Origin: Litorimonas sp965205225
Lineage (GTDB): Bacteria > Pseudomonadota > Alphaproteobacteria > Caulobacterales > Maricaulaceae
Assembly (NCBI GenBank): GCA_965205225.1
Contig: CBDBFZ010000003.1
Location: 1,488,001 to 1,552,000 of the forward strand
DNA: 64,000 bases
Direction of reading: 5' to 3'
Shown: positions 52,507-60,993 of the stretch, piece by piece
Numbering within the stretch: the first letter of the stretch is position 1
How the letters are laid out: each line of letters starts with the position of its first letter
Translations under genes and position numbers: made by a program
The notes under the pieces: generated by a model
Told to the model about the DNA's origin: nothing
The model's input: only the letters and a program-made list of their open reading frames with translations
The model's database searches: none

Positions 52507-53814
52507 CTATTCAGCTGCCTGCACGAAAACCGGACGCCTAGCGCGGTAGAGGTCTATACGATCTTCGATTTCATGACGGAAGTGGCGGATAAGGCCCTGA
52601 ATCGGCCAGGCAGCTGCATCGCCCAGCGCGCAGATCGTATGGCCTTCGATCTGTTTGGTGACGTTGAGCAACATGTCGATTTCCTTTGTCTCGGCTTCAC
52701 CACGCACCATACGCTCCATGACACGCCACATCCAGCCCGTCCCTTCGCGGCACGGCGTACACTGCCCGCAGCTCTCATGCTTATAGAAGTAGGAAAGCCG
52801 CGCGATCGCCTTGATGACATCCGTCGAATTATCCATCACAATAACGGCGGCCGTTCCGAGTCCGGACTGATGTTCGCGCAGCGCGTCAAAATCCATCAGC
52901 ACTGTATCGCAAATTTCTTTCGGCAATAGCGGGACGGATGAGCCGCCGGGAATAATCGCTTTGAGATTATCCCAGCCGCTGCGAACCCCACCGGCATGGG
53001 TTTCAATCAGTGTTTTCAGTGGGATAGATAGGGTTTCTTCAACATTACACGGTGTGTTAACATGACCAGAGATCGAGAAGACTTTTGTCCCCTTATTATT
53101 ATCACGACCGAAGCTGGCGAACCAGTCCGCGCCGCGGCGCAGGATCGTCGGCACCACAGCAATTGACTCGACATTGTTCACGGTTGTCGGGCAGCCATAA
53201 AGACCGGAATTCGCCGGGAATGGCGGTTTGAGGCGAGGTTGCCCCTTCTTACCTTCAAGACTTTCCAGCAACGCCGTTTCCTCACCGCAAATGTAAGCGC
53301 CGGCGCCATGATGAATATAGAGATCGAAATCCCAGCCCGTTCCACAGGCATTTCTGCCAATGAGGCCCGCCGCATAGGCCTCATCAATGGCTGCCTGCAG
53401 GCGTTGACGTTCAAATGTATATTCTCCACGAAGGTAGATGTAACAGACATTGGCCTGCATCGCGAAAGACGCGACGAGACAGCCTTCGATCAGCAGATGC
53501 GGATCGTGACGCATCATTTCACGGTCTTTGCATGTACCCGGCTCTGATTCGTCGGCGTTCACAACCAGATAATGCGGACGTTCGCCCACTTCCTTCGGCA
53601 TAAATGACCATTTCAGGCCTGTCGGAAAACCGGCCCCGCCCCGACCCCGGAGTCCGGACGCCTTGACCTGATCGATAATCCAGTCGCGTTCTTGCTCAAG
53701 CATTTCGGACGTGCCGAGCCATGCGCCGCGATCACGCGCCGCATTTAGAGACCAATCCTGATGACCATAGAGATTTGTGAAAATCCGGTCTTTATCCTGT
53801 AGAAGCTGAGGCAC
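52507..53814 (-). CDS. nuoF: NADH-quinone oxidoreductase subunit F
   Basis: NADH-oxidising subunit of complex I with FMN and cluster N3. It has 435 residues. The FMN/NADH glycine-rich region is GLRGRGGAGFPTGLKW, then NADESEPGTCKDR, GAGAYICGEETALLESLEG and the 4Fe-4S motif ESCGQCTPCREG near the C-terminus. It lies three bases before nuoG and four after nuoE. Confidence 0.96.
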   Translation of the reverse strand: MPQLLQDKDRIFTNLYGHQDWSLNAARDRGAWLGTSEMLEQERDWIIDQVKASGLRGRGGAGFPTGLKWSFMPKEVGERPHYLVVNADESEPGTCKDREMMRHDPHLLIEGCLVASFAMQANVCYIYLRGEYTFERQRLQAAIDEAYAAGLIGRNACGTGWDFDLYIHHGAGAYICGEETALLESLEGKKGQPRLKPPFPANSGLYGCPTTVNNVESIAVVPTILRRGADWFASFGRDNNKGTKVFSISGHVNTPCNVEETLSIPLKTLIETHAGGVRSGWDNLKAIIPGGSSVPLLPKEICDTVLMDFDALREHQSGLGTAAVIVMDNSTDVIKAIARLSYFYKHESCGQCTPCREGTGWMWRVMERMVRGEAETKEIDMLLNVTKQIEGHTICALGDAAAWPIQGLIRHFRHEIEDRIDLYRARRPVFVQAAE

Positions 53815-53818
53815 AATC

Positions 53819-54985
53819 CTAGGCCTTGTCCTTCATTACGCGCTTACGTCGAACCGGAGCTCGCTTTGTGCCTTTTGGATCCGGCTTGGCTGCCGCCTTT
53901 GCAAGACCCTTCGCTTGCTTCACCCATTCGTCGCGCTCAATCCGACCCGGAAACTTATCGATGACAACTTCAACGGCTTTGATCTCCGACTTTTTCCAAG
54001 CCGCAATCTGCCGGAAGTAATAGACACCCTTATCGTTCAACTCGGATTCAAAAACCGGGCCGATACCCTTGATTTTCTTCAAATCATCCGGTGACCCATC
54101 GGTTGGACCATCGGTGTAGATGACCTGTGGTTTGGCCGTCGATGCGGTGCGCTTTGGGAGACCTTTTCTAGGGTCGTCTTCAACTAGTCCTTCGGTCAGA
54201 TCACGGCCAAGGTTACTCGACCGTTTTTTCGGATCGGCGCTCGCCTTGCGTTTTGGATCAACCCATCCACCGCGCGTCGCGCGGCGCTCTTTCGGATCCC
54301 ATTCGTAATAGTTCAGATCGACCGGCTTTTCGACGTTCGGCAGCTTCACAAGTTTCTGAACATGAAACGACCCTTGACCAATCAGTGTCTTCTTCCCGCC
54401 TTCAGGTGCGGAATTCAGACGATCAATCTGTTGAGGACCGCGCGGAACAGGTTTTCCTTCGGTTAGATTATCAATCAGAGCCTCGAACGATTCCGGTGTC
54501 AGGTCTTCGTAATATGGATCCTCGTCCACATCGGTCGAAATCTGGCACATCGGCGCATTGGCGCACGCACCGAGACACTCAACTTCGAGCCAGCTGAACT
54601 TGCCGTCTGCACTCACCGTGTTCTGTGGACCCACTCGTCGCTCCAGGACCTCTTTCAATGCGTCTGAGCCGCGCAGCCAGCACGGTGTCGTGCCGCAAAG
54701 CTGGATATGGAACTCCCCGACCGGAGCCAGATTGAACATCGTGTAGAAGGTCGCAACTTCATAAACGCGAATATAAGCCATGCCGAGCCTGTCGCCGATA
54801 TCTCGCAGGATCATCTCAGGTAACCATCCAGCGGCATCCTTCTGGGCAATCCACAAAGCGGGAATCAAAGCCGAGCGCTGCCGATCAGTTGGATATTTCT
54901 TTATCCAAGCTGCAATGTCTGCGAGTGCTTTTGGCGACAAAGACACATCGGTTGGTTGGACGGAGGCAAGACGGCGCGCACTCAT
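53819..54985 (-). CDS. nuoE: NADH-quinone oxidoreductase subunit E with C-terminal HhH-like extension
   Basis: Thioredoxin-like 2Fe-2S subunit (N1a) of complex I. Residues 1-195 are the normal protein: YEVATFYTMFNL and the cluster ligands Cys97 and Cys102 (LCGTTPC) with Cys137 and Cys141 (ECLGAC). The 388-residue total is about twice the usual length. A basic linker (about 196-295, many K, R, D, P) is followed by a helix-hairpin-helix-like module at about 300-362 (LKKIKGIGPVFESELNDKGV, then RDEWVKQAKGL) and a Lys/Arg tail. The module resembles the one at the end of ribosomal protein S2 here. Its role in complex I is unknown. Confidence 0.94.
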   Translation of the reverse strand: MSARRLASVQPTDVSLSPKALADIAAWIKKYPTDRQRSALIPALWIAQKDAAGWLPEMILRDIGDRLGMAYIRVYEVATFYTMFNLAPVGEFHIQLCGTTPCWLRGSDALKEVLERRVGPQNTVSADGKFSWLEVECLGACANAPMCQISTDVDEDPYYEDLTPESFEALIDNLTEGKPVPRGPQQIDRLNSAPEGGKKTLIGQGSFHVQKLVKLPNVEKPVDLNYYEWDPKERRATRGGWVDPKRKASADPKKRSSNLGRDLTEGLVEDDPRKGLPKRTASTAKPQVIYTDGPTDGSPDDLKKIKGIGPVFESELNDKGVYYFRQIAAWKKSEIKAVEVVIDKFPGRIERDEWVKQAKGLAKAAAKPDPKGTKRAPVRRKRVMKDKA

Positions 54986-56181
54986 CGGTCGACCTCCCCG
55001 AACACGATATCGAGCGAGCCGAGAATGGCGGAAACGTCAGCGAGCATGTGACCCTTGTTGAGATAGTCCATGGCGGCAAGATGCGGGAAACCTGGCGCGC
55101 GGACCTTGCAACGATAGGGCTGGTTAGTTCCGTCGGCGACCAGATAGACACCAAATTCACCCTTAGGTGCTTCGATGGCAGCGTAAACCTCGCCCTTGGG
55201 CACTTTAAACCCTTCGGTGTAAAGTTTGAAATGGTGAATCAGCGCTTCCATCGACTGTTTCATCTCGGCTCGCTGCGGCGGAACAAACTTGTTGTCCTGA
55301 GTCATGACGGGACCATCCGGCATCATCGCAAGTGCCTGTTTCATGATTTTCACGGACTCATACATTTCATCGACGCGGCAAAGGTAGCGATCATAGCAAT
55401 CGCCATTTTTGCCAAGCGGGATCCTGAAATCGAGCTCGCTATAGACCTCATAGGGTTGATTACGGCGCAAATCCCAAGGGATACCAGAGCCCCGGACCAT
55501 CACGCCCGTAAAGCCAAGATCGTAGCAATCCTGTTTGGACACGACACCAATATCGACATTGCGCTGTTTGAAAATCCGGTTCTCTGTCAGCAGCATTTCA
55601 ATTTCCCGGAGCTTCTCCGGGAATTGCTCACACCAGACCAGCAGGTCTTTGATGAGCACAGGCGGCAGGTCCTGATGCACGCCGCCCGGGCGGAAATAGT
55701 TGGCATGCATCCGCGATCCGCAAGCACGCTCATAGAACACCATCAGTTTTTCGCGTTCTTCAAAACCCCAAAGCGGCGGCGTTAGAGCGCCCACATCCAT
55801 GGCTTGGGTCGTGATATTGAGCAGATGCGACAGAATCCGGCCAATTTCGGAATAGATCACGCGGATGAACGACGCCCGGCGCGGCACTTCGATGCTTGCG
55901 AGTCGCTCAATCGCCATGCAGAACGCATGTTCCTGATTCATTGGCGCGACATAATCGAGCCGATCAAAATAGGGGATTGCTTGCAAATAGGTCTTATGCT
56001 CAATCAGCTTTTCCGTGCCCCGGTGCAGCAGGCCGATATGCGGATCGACACGCTCGACAATTTCACCTTCAAGTTCCAGCACCAGACGCAACACGCCATG
56101 CGCGGCTGGGTGCTGCGGGCCGAAATTGATCGTAAACCGACGATCCTGCTCATCGGTGAGAAGGGCTTCAGTCGTGGCCAT
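54982..56181 (-). CDS. nuoD: NADH-quinone oxidoreductase subunit D
   Basis: The 49-kDa subunit of complex I, forming the quinone site with NuoB. It has 399 residues. Typical blocks are NFGPQHPAAHGVLRLVLELEG, HIGLLHRGTEKLIE, YLQAIPYFDRLDYVAPM and the C-terminal DIVFGEVDR. It shares a base with nuoC (TAATG-type junction) and overlaps nuoE by four bases. Confidence 0.96.
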   Translation of the reverse strand: MATTEALLTDEQDRRFTINFGPQHPAAHGVLRLVLELEGEIVERVDPHIGLLHRGTEKLIEHKTYLQAIPYFDRLDYVAPMNQEHAFCMAIERLASIEVPRRASFIRVIYSEIGRILSHLLNITTQAMDVGALTPPLWGFEEREKLMVFYERACGSRMHANYFRPGGVHQDLPPVLIKDLLVWCEQFPEKLREIEMLLTENRIFKQRNVDIGVVSKQDCYDLGFTGVMVRGSGIPWDLRRNQPYEVYSELDFRIPLGKNGDCYDRYLCRVDEMYESVKIMKQALAMMPDGPVMTQDNKFVPPQRAEMKQSMEALIHHFKLYTEGFKVPKGEVYAAIEAPKGEFGVYLVADGTNQPYRCKVRAPGFPHLAAMDYLNKGHMLADVSAILGSLDIVFGEVDR

Positions 56182-56801
56182 TACTCCATCGCCCCACTTT
56201 TCTCGTCACCGGGTAGCACATATTTCGCGCCTTCCCACGGGCTGAGAAAGTCAAAACTCCGATATTCCTGCTGCAAAGTGACCGGCTCGTAGACGACCTC
56301 CTTGCGTTCCTGATCATAGCGAACTTCGACAAAGCCTGTCAGCGGGAAGTCCTTACGAAGCGGGTACCCCTCAAACCCGTAATCCGTTAGAATACGGCGC
56401 AGATCGGGGTGTTGATCGAAGACGATACCATACATGTCGAAGGTTTCACGTTCATACCAATCGGCGTTCGGAAAGAGCGACACGATCGACATGACCGGTG
56501 TGTCTTCATCCGTCGTGCATTTCACTCGAATGCGGGCGTTATGGGCCATGCTGAGGAAGTGGTAGACGATATCGAAACGGCGGGCGCGCGCTGGATAATC
56601 GACGCCGCACAGATCAATCAGCTGATTGAATTTACAGATCGGATCATCCCGCAGAAAACCAACGATCTTGAGGATCGATACTCTACGAACAGTTATCGTC
56701 AACTCACCGAAACTCTCGGATATATCCCGCACATCATCGGCGTGATGCGCCTCAATATGATCCCTGATGTCAGCCCATTTTTCTTCTTCCTGACGAGTCA
56801 T
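56181..56801 (-). CDS. nuoC: NADH-quinone oxidoreductase subunit C
   Basis: The 30-kDa peripheral subunit of complex I. It has 206 residues. The family signature is seen as ERETFDMYGIVFDQHPDLRRIL followed by GYPLRKDFPLTGF (quoted in parts). It has no fusion to NuoD, unlike E. coli. It overlaps nuoB by four bases. Confidence 0.95.
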   Translation of the reverse strand: MTRQEEEKWADIRDHIEAHHADDVRDISESFGELTITVRRVSILKIVGFLRDDPICKFNQLIDLCGVDYPARARRFDIVYHFLSMAHNARIRVKCTTDEDTPVMSIVSLFPNADWYERETFDMYGIVFDQHPDLRRILTDYGFEGYPLRKDFPLTGFVEVRYDQERKEVVYEPVTLQQEYRSFDFLSPWEGAKYVLPGDEKSGAME

Positions 56802-57364
56802 CGAATGATGCTCCCCTCGCGGCGGATTTTCTTCTGCAATTGAAGAATACCGTAGATCAATGCTTCGGCCGTCGGCGGACAGCCTGGCACATAGACATCG
56901 ACTGGAACAATCCGGTCACAGCCGCGCACCACAGAATAGCTATAGTGATAATAACCGCCGCCATTGGCGCAGGATCCCATCGAAATCACATAGCGTGGAT
57001 TGGGCATCTGGTCATAAACCTTGCGAAGCGCTGGCGCCATTTTGTTCGTCAAGGTGCCGGCCACGATCATGACGTCGGATTGGCGCGGGGATCCACGCGG
57101 TGCAAATCCAAACCGCTCCACATCATAGCGCGGCATCGAAGCCTGCATCATTTCTACCGCGCAGCAGGCAAGACCGAACGTCATCCACATCAGCGATCCG
57201 GTCCGCGCCCACGTCACCAGATCATCAGATGCTGCCGTGATGAAGCCTTTATCAGCCAGCTGGTCGGACAAGCCGTCAAAACCCGCATTGTGTAGGTCAG
57301 GCGAATAGGCCGCCGTACCAAGATCGCGCGCCGTCTTACCGTTCGGAGTCAGAATATTGGCCAT
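56798..57364 (-). CDS. nuoB: NADH-quinone oxidoreductase subunit B
   Basis: Holds cluster N2, the last iron-sulfur centre before quinone in complex I. It has 188 residues. The ligands lie in GLACCAVEMMQ (adjacent Cys pair), SMGSCANGGGYYHYSYS and VPGCPPTAEALIYGI. The N-terminal 30 residues are variable, as is usual. It is 18 bp downstream of nuoA. Confidence 0.96.
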   Translation of the reverse strand: MANILTPNGKTARDLGTAAYSPDLHNAGFDGLSDQLADKGFITAASDDLVTWARTGSLMWMTFGLACCAVEMMQASMPRYDVERFGFAPRGSPRQSDVMIVAGTLTNKMAPALRKVYDQMPNPRYVISMGSCANGGGYYHYSYSVVRGCDRIVPVDVYVPGCPPTAEALIYGILQLQKKIRREGSIIR

Positions 57365-57382
57365 ATCGGTTTTCTTGACCTC

Positions 57383-57748
57383 CTATTCCCAGTCCAGCGC
57401 GCCGATCTTCCAAGCATAGACTAGTCCGGTGAACAGCTCCACCAAGAAGATGACCATGATGACCCAACCATAGATGCCAACGACATCAAGACTGACCGCA
57501 ATCGGAAACAGGAAGGCGACTTCAATATCGAAAATGATGAACAGGATCGCAACCAGATAGAAGCGCACATCGAACTTCATTCGGGAATCATCGAACGCCT
57601 CGAAGCCGCATTCATAGGTCGAGACTTTCTCAGAATCCGGATCCGCGGGCGCAACGATCACCGGAACCAGAAGAAAAACAAGCGATAGAACCAGGGCGAT
57701 AGAAAACATCATCACGACCGGGAGATATTCGGTCAGAAGATCAGGCAT
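57383..57748 (-). CDS. nuoA: NADH-quinone oxidoreductase subunit A
   Basis: Three-helix membrane subunit at the quinone channel of complex I. It has 121 residues. Conserved motifs are YECGFEAFDDSRMKFDVRFYLVAILFIIFDIEVAFLFP in consecutive blocks, with Cys and acidic residues of the quinone-channel loop. It is the first gene of the nuo run; a likely promoter is at 57908-57935. Confidence 0.95.
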   Translation of the reverse strand: MPDLLTEYLPVVMMFSIALVLSLVFLLVPVIVAPADPDSEKVSTYECGFEAFDDSRMKFDVRFYLVAILFIIFDIEVAFLFPIAVSLDVVGIYGWVIMVIFLVELFTGLVYAWKIGALDWE

Positions 57749-57907
57749 TCGAACCTCAAAGGCTTGGCTAAGGTCGCGCGAGCCGAAGTGACTCGCGGGG
57801 CCTTGAAATCGCTCTGAACCTAGTTGGGGACTTCTATCATTGCAACGGTGTAATCAGTGTTAATCAGGTGACAGACTGCGACGTTTTGGGCGATTAGCCT
57901 TTGAAAC

Positions 57908-57935
57908 GTTATATAACTCCAGCCGATATACGCAA
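57908..57935 (-). promoter_or_regulatory. Candidate promoter of the nuo operon
   Basis: On the minus strand TTGCGT (57935-57930) and TATAAC (57913-57908) are 16 bases apart in the 230-bp gap between the ycgN-type gene and nuoA. The leader would be about 150 bases. There is no other nearby candidate as good, and the downstream genes are packed without room for further strong promoters up to nuoJ. Confidence 0.45.
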
Positions 57936-57978
57936 CTGAAAATCGTTCGCAAGAAACTCGACCTATCTCAGCCTTGTT

Positions 57979-58452
57979 TCACTCATCCCAACCCGGCTCT
58001 CCTGGCCAGACTGTTATGCGGGCAATCAGTTCATCTTCCGATAGTCCGACCTCACTGACCGTACTCCCCTGCACGCTCATGCCCGCATCATGAATTGTCT
58101 GAGCACTGCCGGACTTGAAGTGATGCCATTCCGGAAGGTCCCGTCCCTCTGAGACGACGCGGTAAGCACAGGTTCGCGGCATCCACTTAAGTTCTGCGAT
58201 ACCGGATGGTTTCAGGATCACGCAATCGGGTACTTTCGCCTTTCGCCTCTCATAATCCGAACAGCGGCACGTCCCATTATCAAACAGACGGCAATGCACG
58301 TCAGTTGTATAGGTTTCGCCTGTCTCATCGTCTTCCAGACGAATCAGACAGCACTTTCCACATCCATCGCACAGGCTCTCCCACTCCTCTGTGGACAGAT
58401 CTGTCATCGCCTTGGCTTTCCAGAAGGGTAGAGCGGGTTCAGTGTGAGTCAT
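57979..58452 (-). CDS. YcgN-family cysteine-cluster protein
   Basis: A 157-residue member of the YcgN (UPF0260) family of cytoplasmic proteins with a Cys cluster that may bind a metal or iron-sulfur centre; function is not established. The signature LCDGCGKCC is near residue 25. Further Cys lie in DVHCRLFDNGTCRCSDY and in the C-terminal half (PRTCAYR). I chose the ATG at 58452 (MTHTEPALPFW); a TTG six codons earlier also fits the frame. It stands alone upstream of nuoA on the same strand. Confidence 0.87.
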   Translation of the reverse strand: MTHTEPALPFWKAKAMTDLSTEEWESLCDGCGKCCLIRLEDDETGETYTTDVHCRLFDNGTCRCSDYERRKAKVPDCVILKPSGIAELKWMPRTCAYRVVSEGRDLPEWHHFKSGSAQTIHDAGMSVQGSTVSEVGLSEDELIARITVWPGEPGWDE

Positions 58453-58953
58453 GATGAAGGCAGTTATCAAGCGAGCAAGCGGGTAAGCGTCATCCTATGG
58501 CCACCTATCGAACCGATATCAATATCGAGCAGAACTCGATCCGCAGATGCCGCTCTGCCTGGATTTTCGGCATTCTCGCTTTTCTGACTTGTCAACAGCG
58601 CCGCAACATTTGTTCTAAAGCGCCCGACCAAAACCTGAATTGTTTGGATTCCCTTGAGAGCTGATTTGTGATTCATTGTGTTTGAGAGGATGATTCATGT
58701 CAGCACCTTGGCCAGAAGCAGTTCGGGCGCGGTTTCAGACGTTGATTGAAGAAGGGTTAAGCGGGCGCGCGGCAGCGTTGCGCCTGAAGCTTTCACCGGA
58801 CACCGGAGCGCGTTGGGGTCTTTCGATCCGACGAACCGGACGTGCCACAGGGCCGCGCGGCAAGGTCGCCCTCGTGGCAAGGGCAAGCTTGATACCCACC
58901 GGTCTTTTCTCGTCGAACTGATTGAACAGGACGGGGACATGACCATGCCTGAA

Positions 58954-58977
58954 CTGGCCGGTGCGCTGGCCGGTGCG
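58954..58977. repeat. In-frame 12-bp tandem repeat in IS630 remnant
   Basis: The 12-mer ctggccggtgcg occurs twice in a row, followed by a third, imperfect copy (58978-58989). It encodes repeated AGAL residues in the remnant transposase and keeps the frame. Confidence 0.85.
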
Positions 58978-59294
58978 CTGGCAGACGCGACCGGCGTTCA
59001 GGTGCACCCTGATGCGATTGGCCGGTTCCTGCGCAAACGCGGTTTTACATACAAAAACGTTGATCGCCACCGAACGACGCCGCGCACGGGTAAGGAAACA
59101 AGGCGACGACTGGTTCGCTCATCGCTTGCCAGCAGTCTCGGCATAACCGGATCATCTTGTTTTCATTGATGAGACTTCAGTCAAAACGAACCTGACCCGC
59201 CAGCGCGTAGCTGGTCGCAGCGAGGAGAGCGGCTCGTTATGGATGCCCCTTTCGGGTCATGGGGAACACAGACCTTCATCGCCGGTTTGACGTC

Positions 59295-59314
59295 AGATGC
59301 CCTGAGATGCCCTG
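59295..59314. repeat. Perfect 10-bp tandem duplication breaking IS630 transposase
   Basis: agatgccctg is present twice in a row. With one copy removed the transposase reads SDALIAPWVIKGAMDGEV without a break; with both, the frame shifts. So the duplication is one of the inactivating mutations. Confidence 0.88.
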
Positions 59315-59693
59315 ATCGCGCCGTGGGTCATCAAAGGCGCGATGGATGGCGAGGTGTCTTTGCGGCTTACATCGCACAGGTGCTGGTCCCTGAACTGGCA
59401 CCGGGAACCGTCGTCATCCTGGACAACCTCGCCACGCACAAAACGCTGTCGCGGCCAAAGCCATGCGCGATGCAGGTTGCTGGTTTCTCTTCTTGCCCCC
59501 CTACAACCCGGACTTGAACCCGATTGAGATGGCGTTCTCCAAACTCAAAGCGCATCTGCGAAGGATAGGTGCGCGAACCTTCACCGATATGTTCCACGCC
59601 CTTACGGAAATCTGTGACCTCTTCTCGCCAGAAGAGTGCTGGAACTACTTCAAAGTTGCCGGATATGCCTCAGGTTAAAGGTCGGATGCTTTA

Positions 59694-60077
59694 AAGCTTT
59701 CATTATAGCCGTTCTCCCACGGACGCCGGCTGGAAAAGCTCTGAAAGCCTTCAAGCCTGTCGGAGAAAGTCGTCTTTCCGGAAAACACCCAGATCAATTC
59801 GGATGTTCCGATTATCGAATGCCGCTAAGGCGCTTGAAAAGGAACTCGAAAACGGCCACGGCATTCAGGACCTTCGGACTATTGCCTCAACCTGCAACGA
59901 TCCTGACCTTATTCGCGGCCAGATATTTGCCTTGCTGGAACGCGAAAGTGCCGGATGGCGTGATTGAGTTCCTTGACTTTACAGGCATTCTCGACCGAGT
60001 CATCAGCACCGCAGAAGGATATCGTTCAGGTGATTCCAGCAGTTGACCTGCCTCGGACCTCTCCGTAGCTCGCGTCC
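59694..60077. other. 384-bp region without a recognised gene
   Basis: This lies between the right end of the IS630 element and trhO. Short open stretches occur in several plus-strand frames, including a 54-codon frame at 59803-59967 and another that continues to about 60046, but none starts with a clear ribosome site and I recognise no family. It may hold the remains of a gene damaged after the IS arrived. I see no tRNA-like or terminator structure. Confidence 0.4.
59803..59967 (+). CDS. Possible 54-residue protein, unrecognised
   Basis: The frame begins at ATG 59803 (MFRLSNAAKALEKELENG) and ends at TGA 59967. It looks helical, with many Ala, Leu, Glu and a spread of charged residues more like a real protein than chance. 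It has no ribosome site, and the frame is open upstream of the ATG. It could be the tail of a degraded gene. I do not recognise it. Confidence 0.25.
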   Translation: MFRLSNAAKALEKELENGHGIQDLRTIASTCNDPDLIRGQIFALLERESAGWRD

Positions 60078-60983
60078 ATGTGTTACAAGATTGCTGCACT
60101 CTATAAATTTGTCAGCCTCCCTGATTTCGCCGACCTTCAACTTTGGGTGAAGGCGATGGGGGATCAACTGGACGTGAGCGGGACTGTTCTTCTGGCGACC
60201 GAAGGTATCAACGGCACTGTCGCGGGAGAACCTGAGGCCATTGATGCTTTGATAGCTTTTCTGCGGAGCGATCCTCGCCTTGCAGATCTCGATGTCAAGT
60301 TCAGCGAGAGTGAGGATCAACCGTTTCTTCGCTTCAAAGTCCGGCTCAAACGCGAGATTGTGACTCTCGGCATAGCGGGCACTGACCCAACGCGAACGGT
60401 CGGCACCTATGTTGATCCTGATAACTGGAACGACGTCATTTCCGATCCAGATACGGTCGTGATTGATACGCGCAATCACTACGAAGTCGGCGTCGGCAGC
60501 TTCAAGGGCGCGATCGACCCAATGACGGACTCGTTTCGTGATTTTCCAACTTGGTTTGCGCTGAATCGCGACCGACTTGAGGGCAAACGCGTTGCCATGT
60601 TCTGCACTGGTGGCATTCGATGCGAGAAAGCATCGTCCTACATGCTGTCAGAAGGTTTCCCGGAGGTGCTACACCTCAAGGGCGGTATTCTGAAGTATCT
60701 AGAAACACAGGATAAACACCAAAGTCTCTGGCAAGGCGATTGCTTCGTCTTTGATCAACGTGTCGCTGTGGGTCACGGCTTGTCAGAGACAGACTGGGAA
60801 CAGTGTTTTGCTTGCCGCGTCCCTCTATCACCAGAGGATCGGACATCGAAACACTATATAGAAGGCGTCTCCTGTCGCCATTGTTTCCACCCGGAATCAG
60901 ACCGGACAGGGTTCGAAGAGCGGCAGCGCCAGATTGAACTCGCCAAGATACGAGACGAGGCCCATCTCGGTCAGAAAGTATGA
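60078..60983 (+). CDS. trhO: tRNA uridine(34) hydroxylase TrhO (rhodanese family)
   Basis: Adds oxygen to U34 of tRNA to form 5-hydroxyuridine (YceA/UPF0176 family). It has 301 residues. The N-terminal ferredoxin-like part shows GTVLLATEGINGTVAG. The rhodanese domain has the active-site loop FCTGGIRCEKASSYM with the catalytic Cys at about 176. The C-terminal part carries two CxxC-type pairs, CFACRVPL and CRHCFHPE, likely a zinc site. The GST-like gene follows ten bases later. Confidence 0.93.
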   Translation: MCYKIAALYKFVSLPDFADLQLWVKAMGDQLDVSGTVLLATEGINGTVAGEPEAIDALIAFLRSDPRLADLDVKFSESEDQPFLRFKVRLKREIVTLGIAGTDPTRTVGTYVDPDNWNDVISDPDTVVIDTRNHYEVGVGSFKGAIDPMTDSFRDFPTWFALNRDRLEGKRVAMFCTGGIRCEKASSYMLSEGFPEVLHLKGGILKYLETQDKHQSLWQGDCFVFDQRVAVGHGLSETDWEQCFACRVPLSPEDRTSKHYIEGVSCRHCFHPESDRTGFEERQRQIELAKIRDEAHLGQKV

Positions 60984-60993
60984 GCGGCCCAGC

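Larger units (their letters stand above)
58697..59678 (+). pseudogene. IS630-family transposase, multiply frameshifted
   Basis: Pieces of the DDE transposase appear in order but in changing frames. They are the helix-turn-helix start EGLSGRAAALRLKLSPDTGARW; then DTHRSFLVELIEQDGD and DAIGRFLRKRGFTYK; then LVFIDETSVKTN (first Asp) after an in-frame TAA; then TVVILDNLATHK (second Asp); then LPPYNPDLNPIEMAFSKLK (Glu). At least one break is a perfect 10-bp tandem duplication (59295-59314). The C-terminal 71 residues are open to the natural stop. Confidence 0.88.
58618..59691 (+). mobile_element. Decayed IS630-family element, 1074 bp
   Basis: The ends pair as AAGCGCCCGACCAAAACCTGA (from 58618) and, in reverse, AAGCATCCGACCTTTAACCTGA (from 59691). 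TA flanks both sides (58616-58617 and 59692-59693), the target known for IS630/mariner elements. The transposase inside is broken at several points. It lies in the region between the ycgN-type gene and trhO. Confidence 0.88.

Noticed and set aside
58467..58676. 69-residue minus-strand open frame across the IS630 left end
   Set aside because: It crosses the IS boundary (58618), has no family similarity and no ribosome site; likely chance.
60934..60993. Longer start of the GST-like gene
   Set aside because: It lies inside trhO and adds residues unrelated to the thioredoxin-like fold; GTG at 60994 is better placed.
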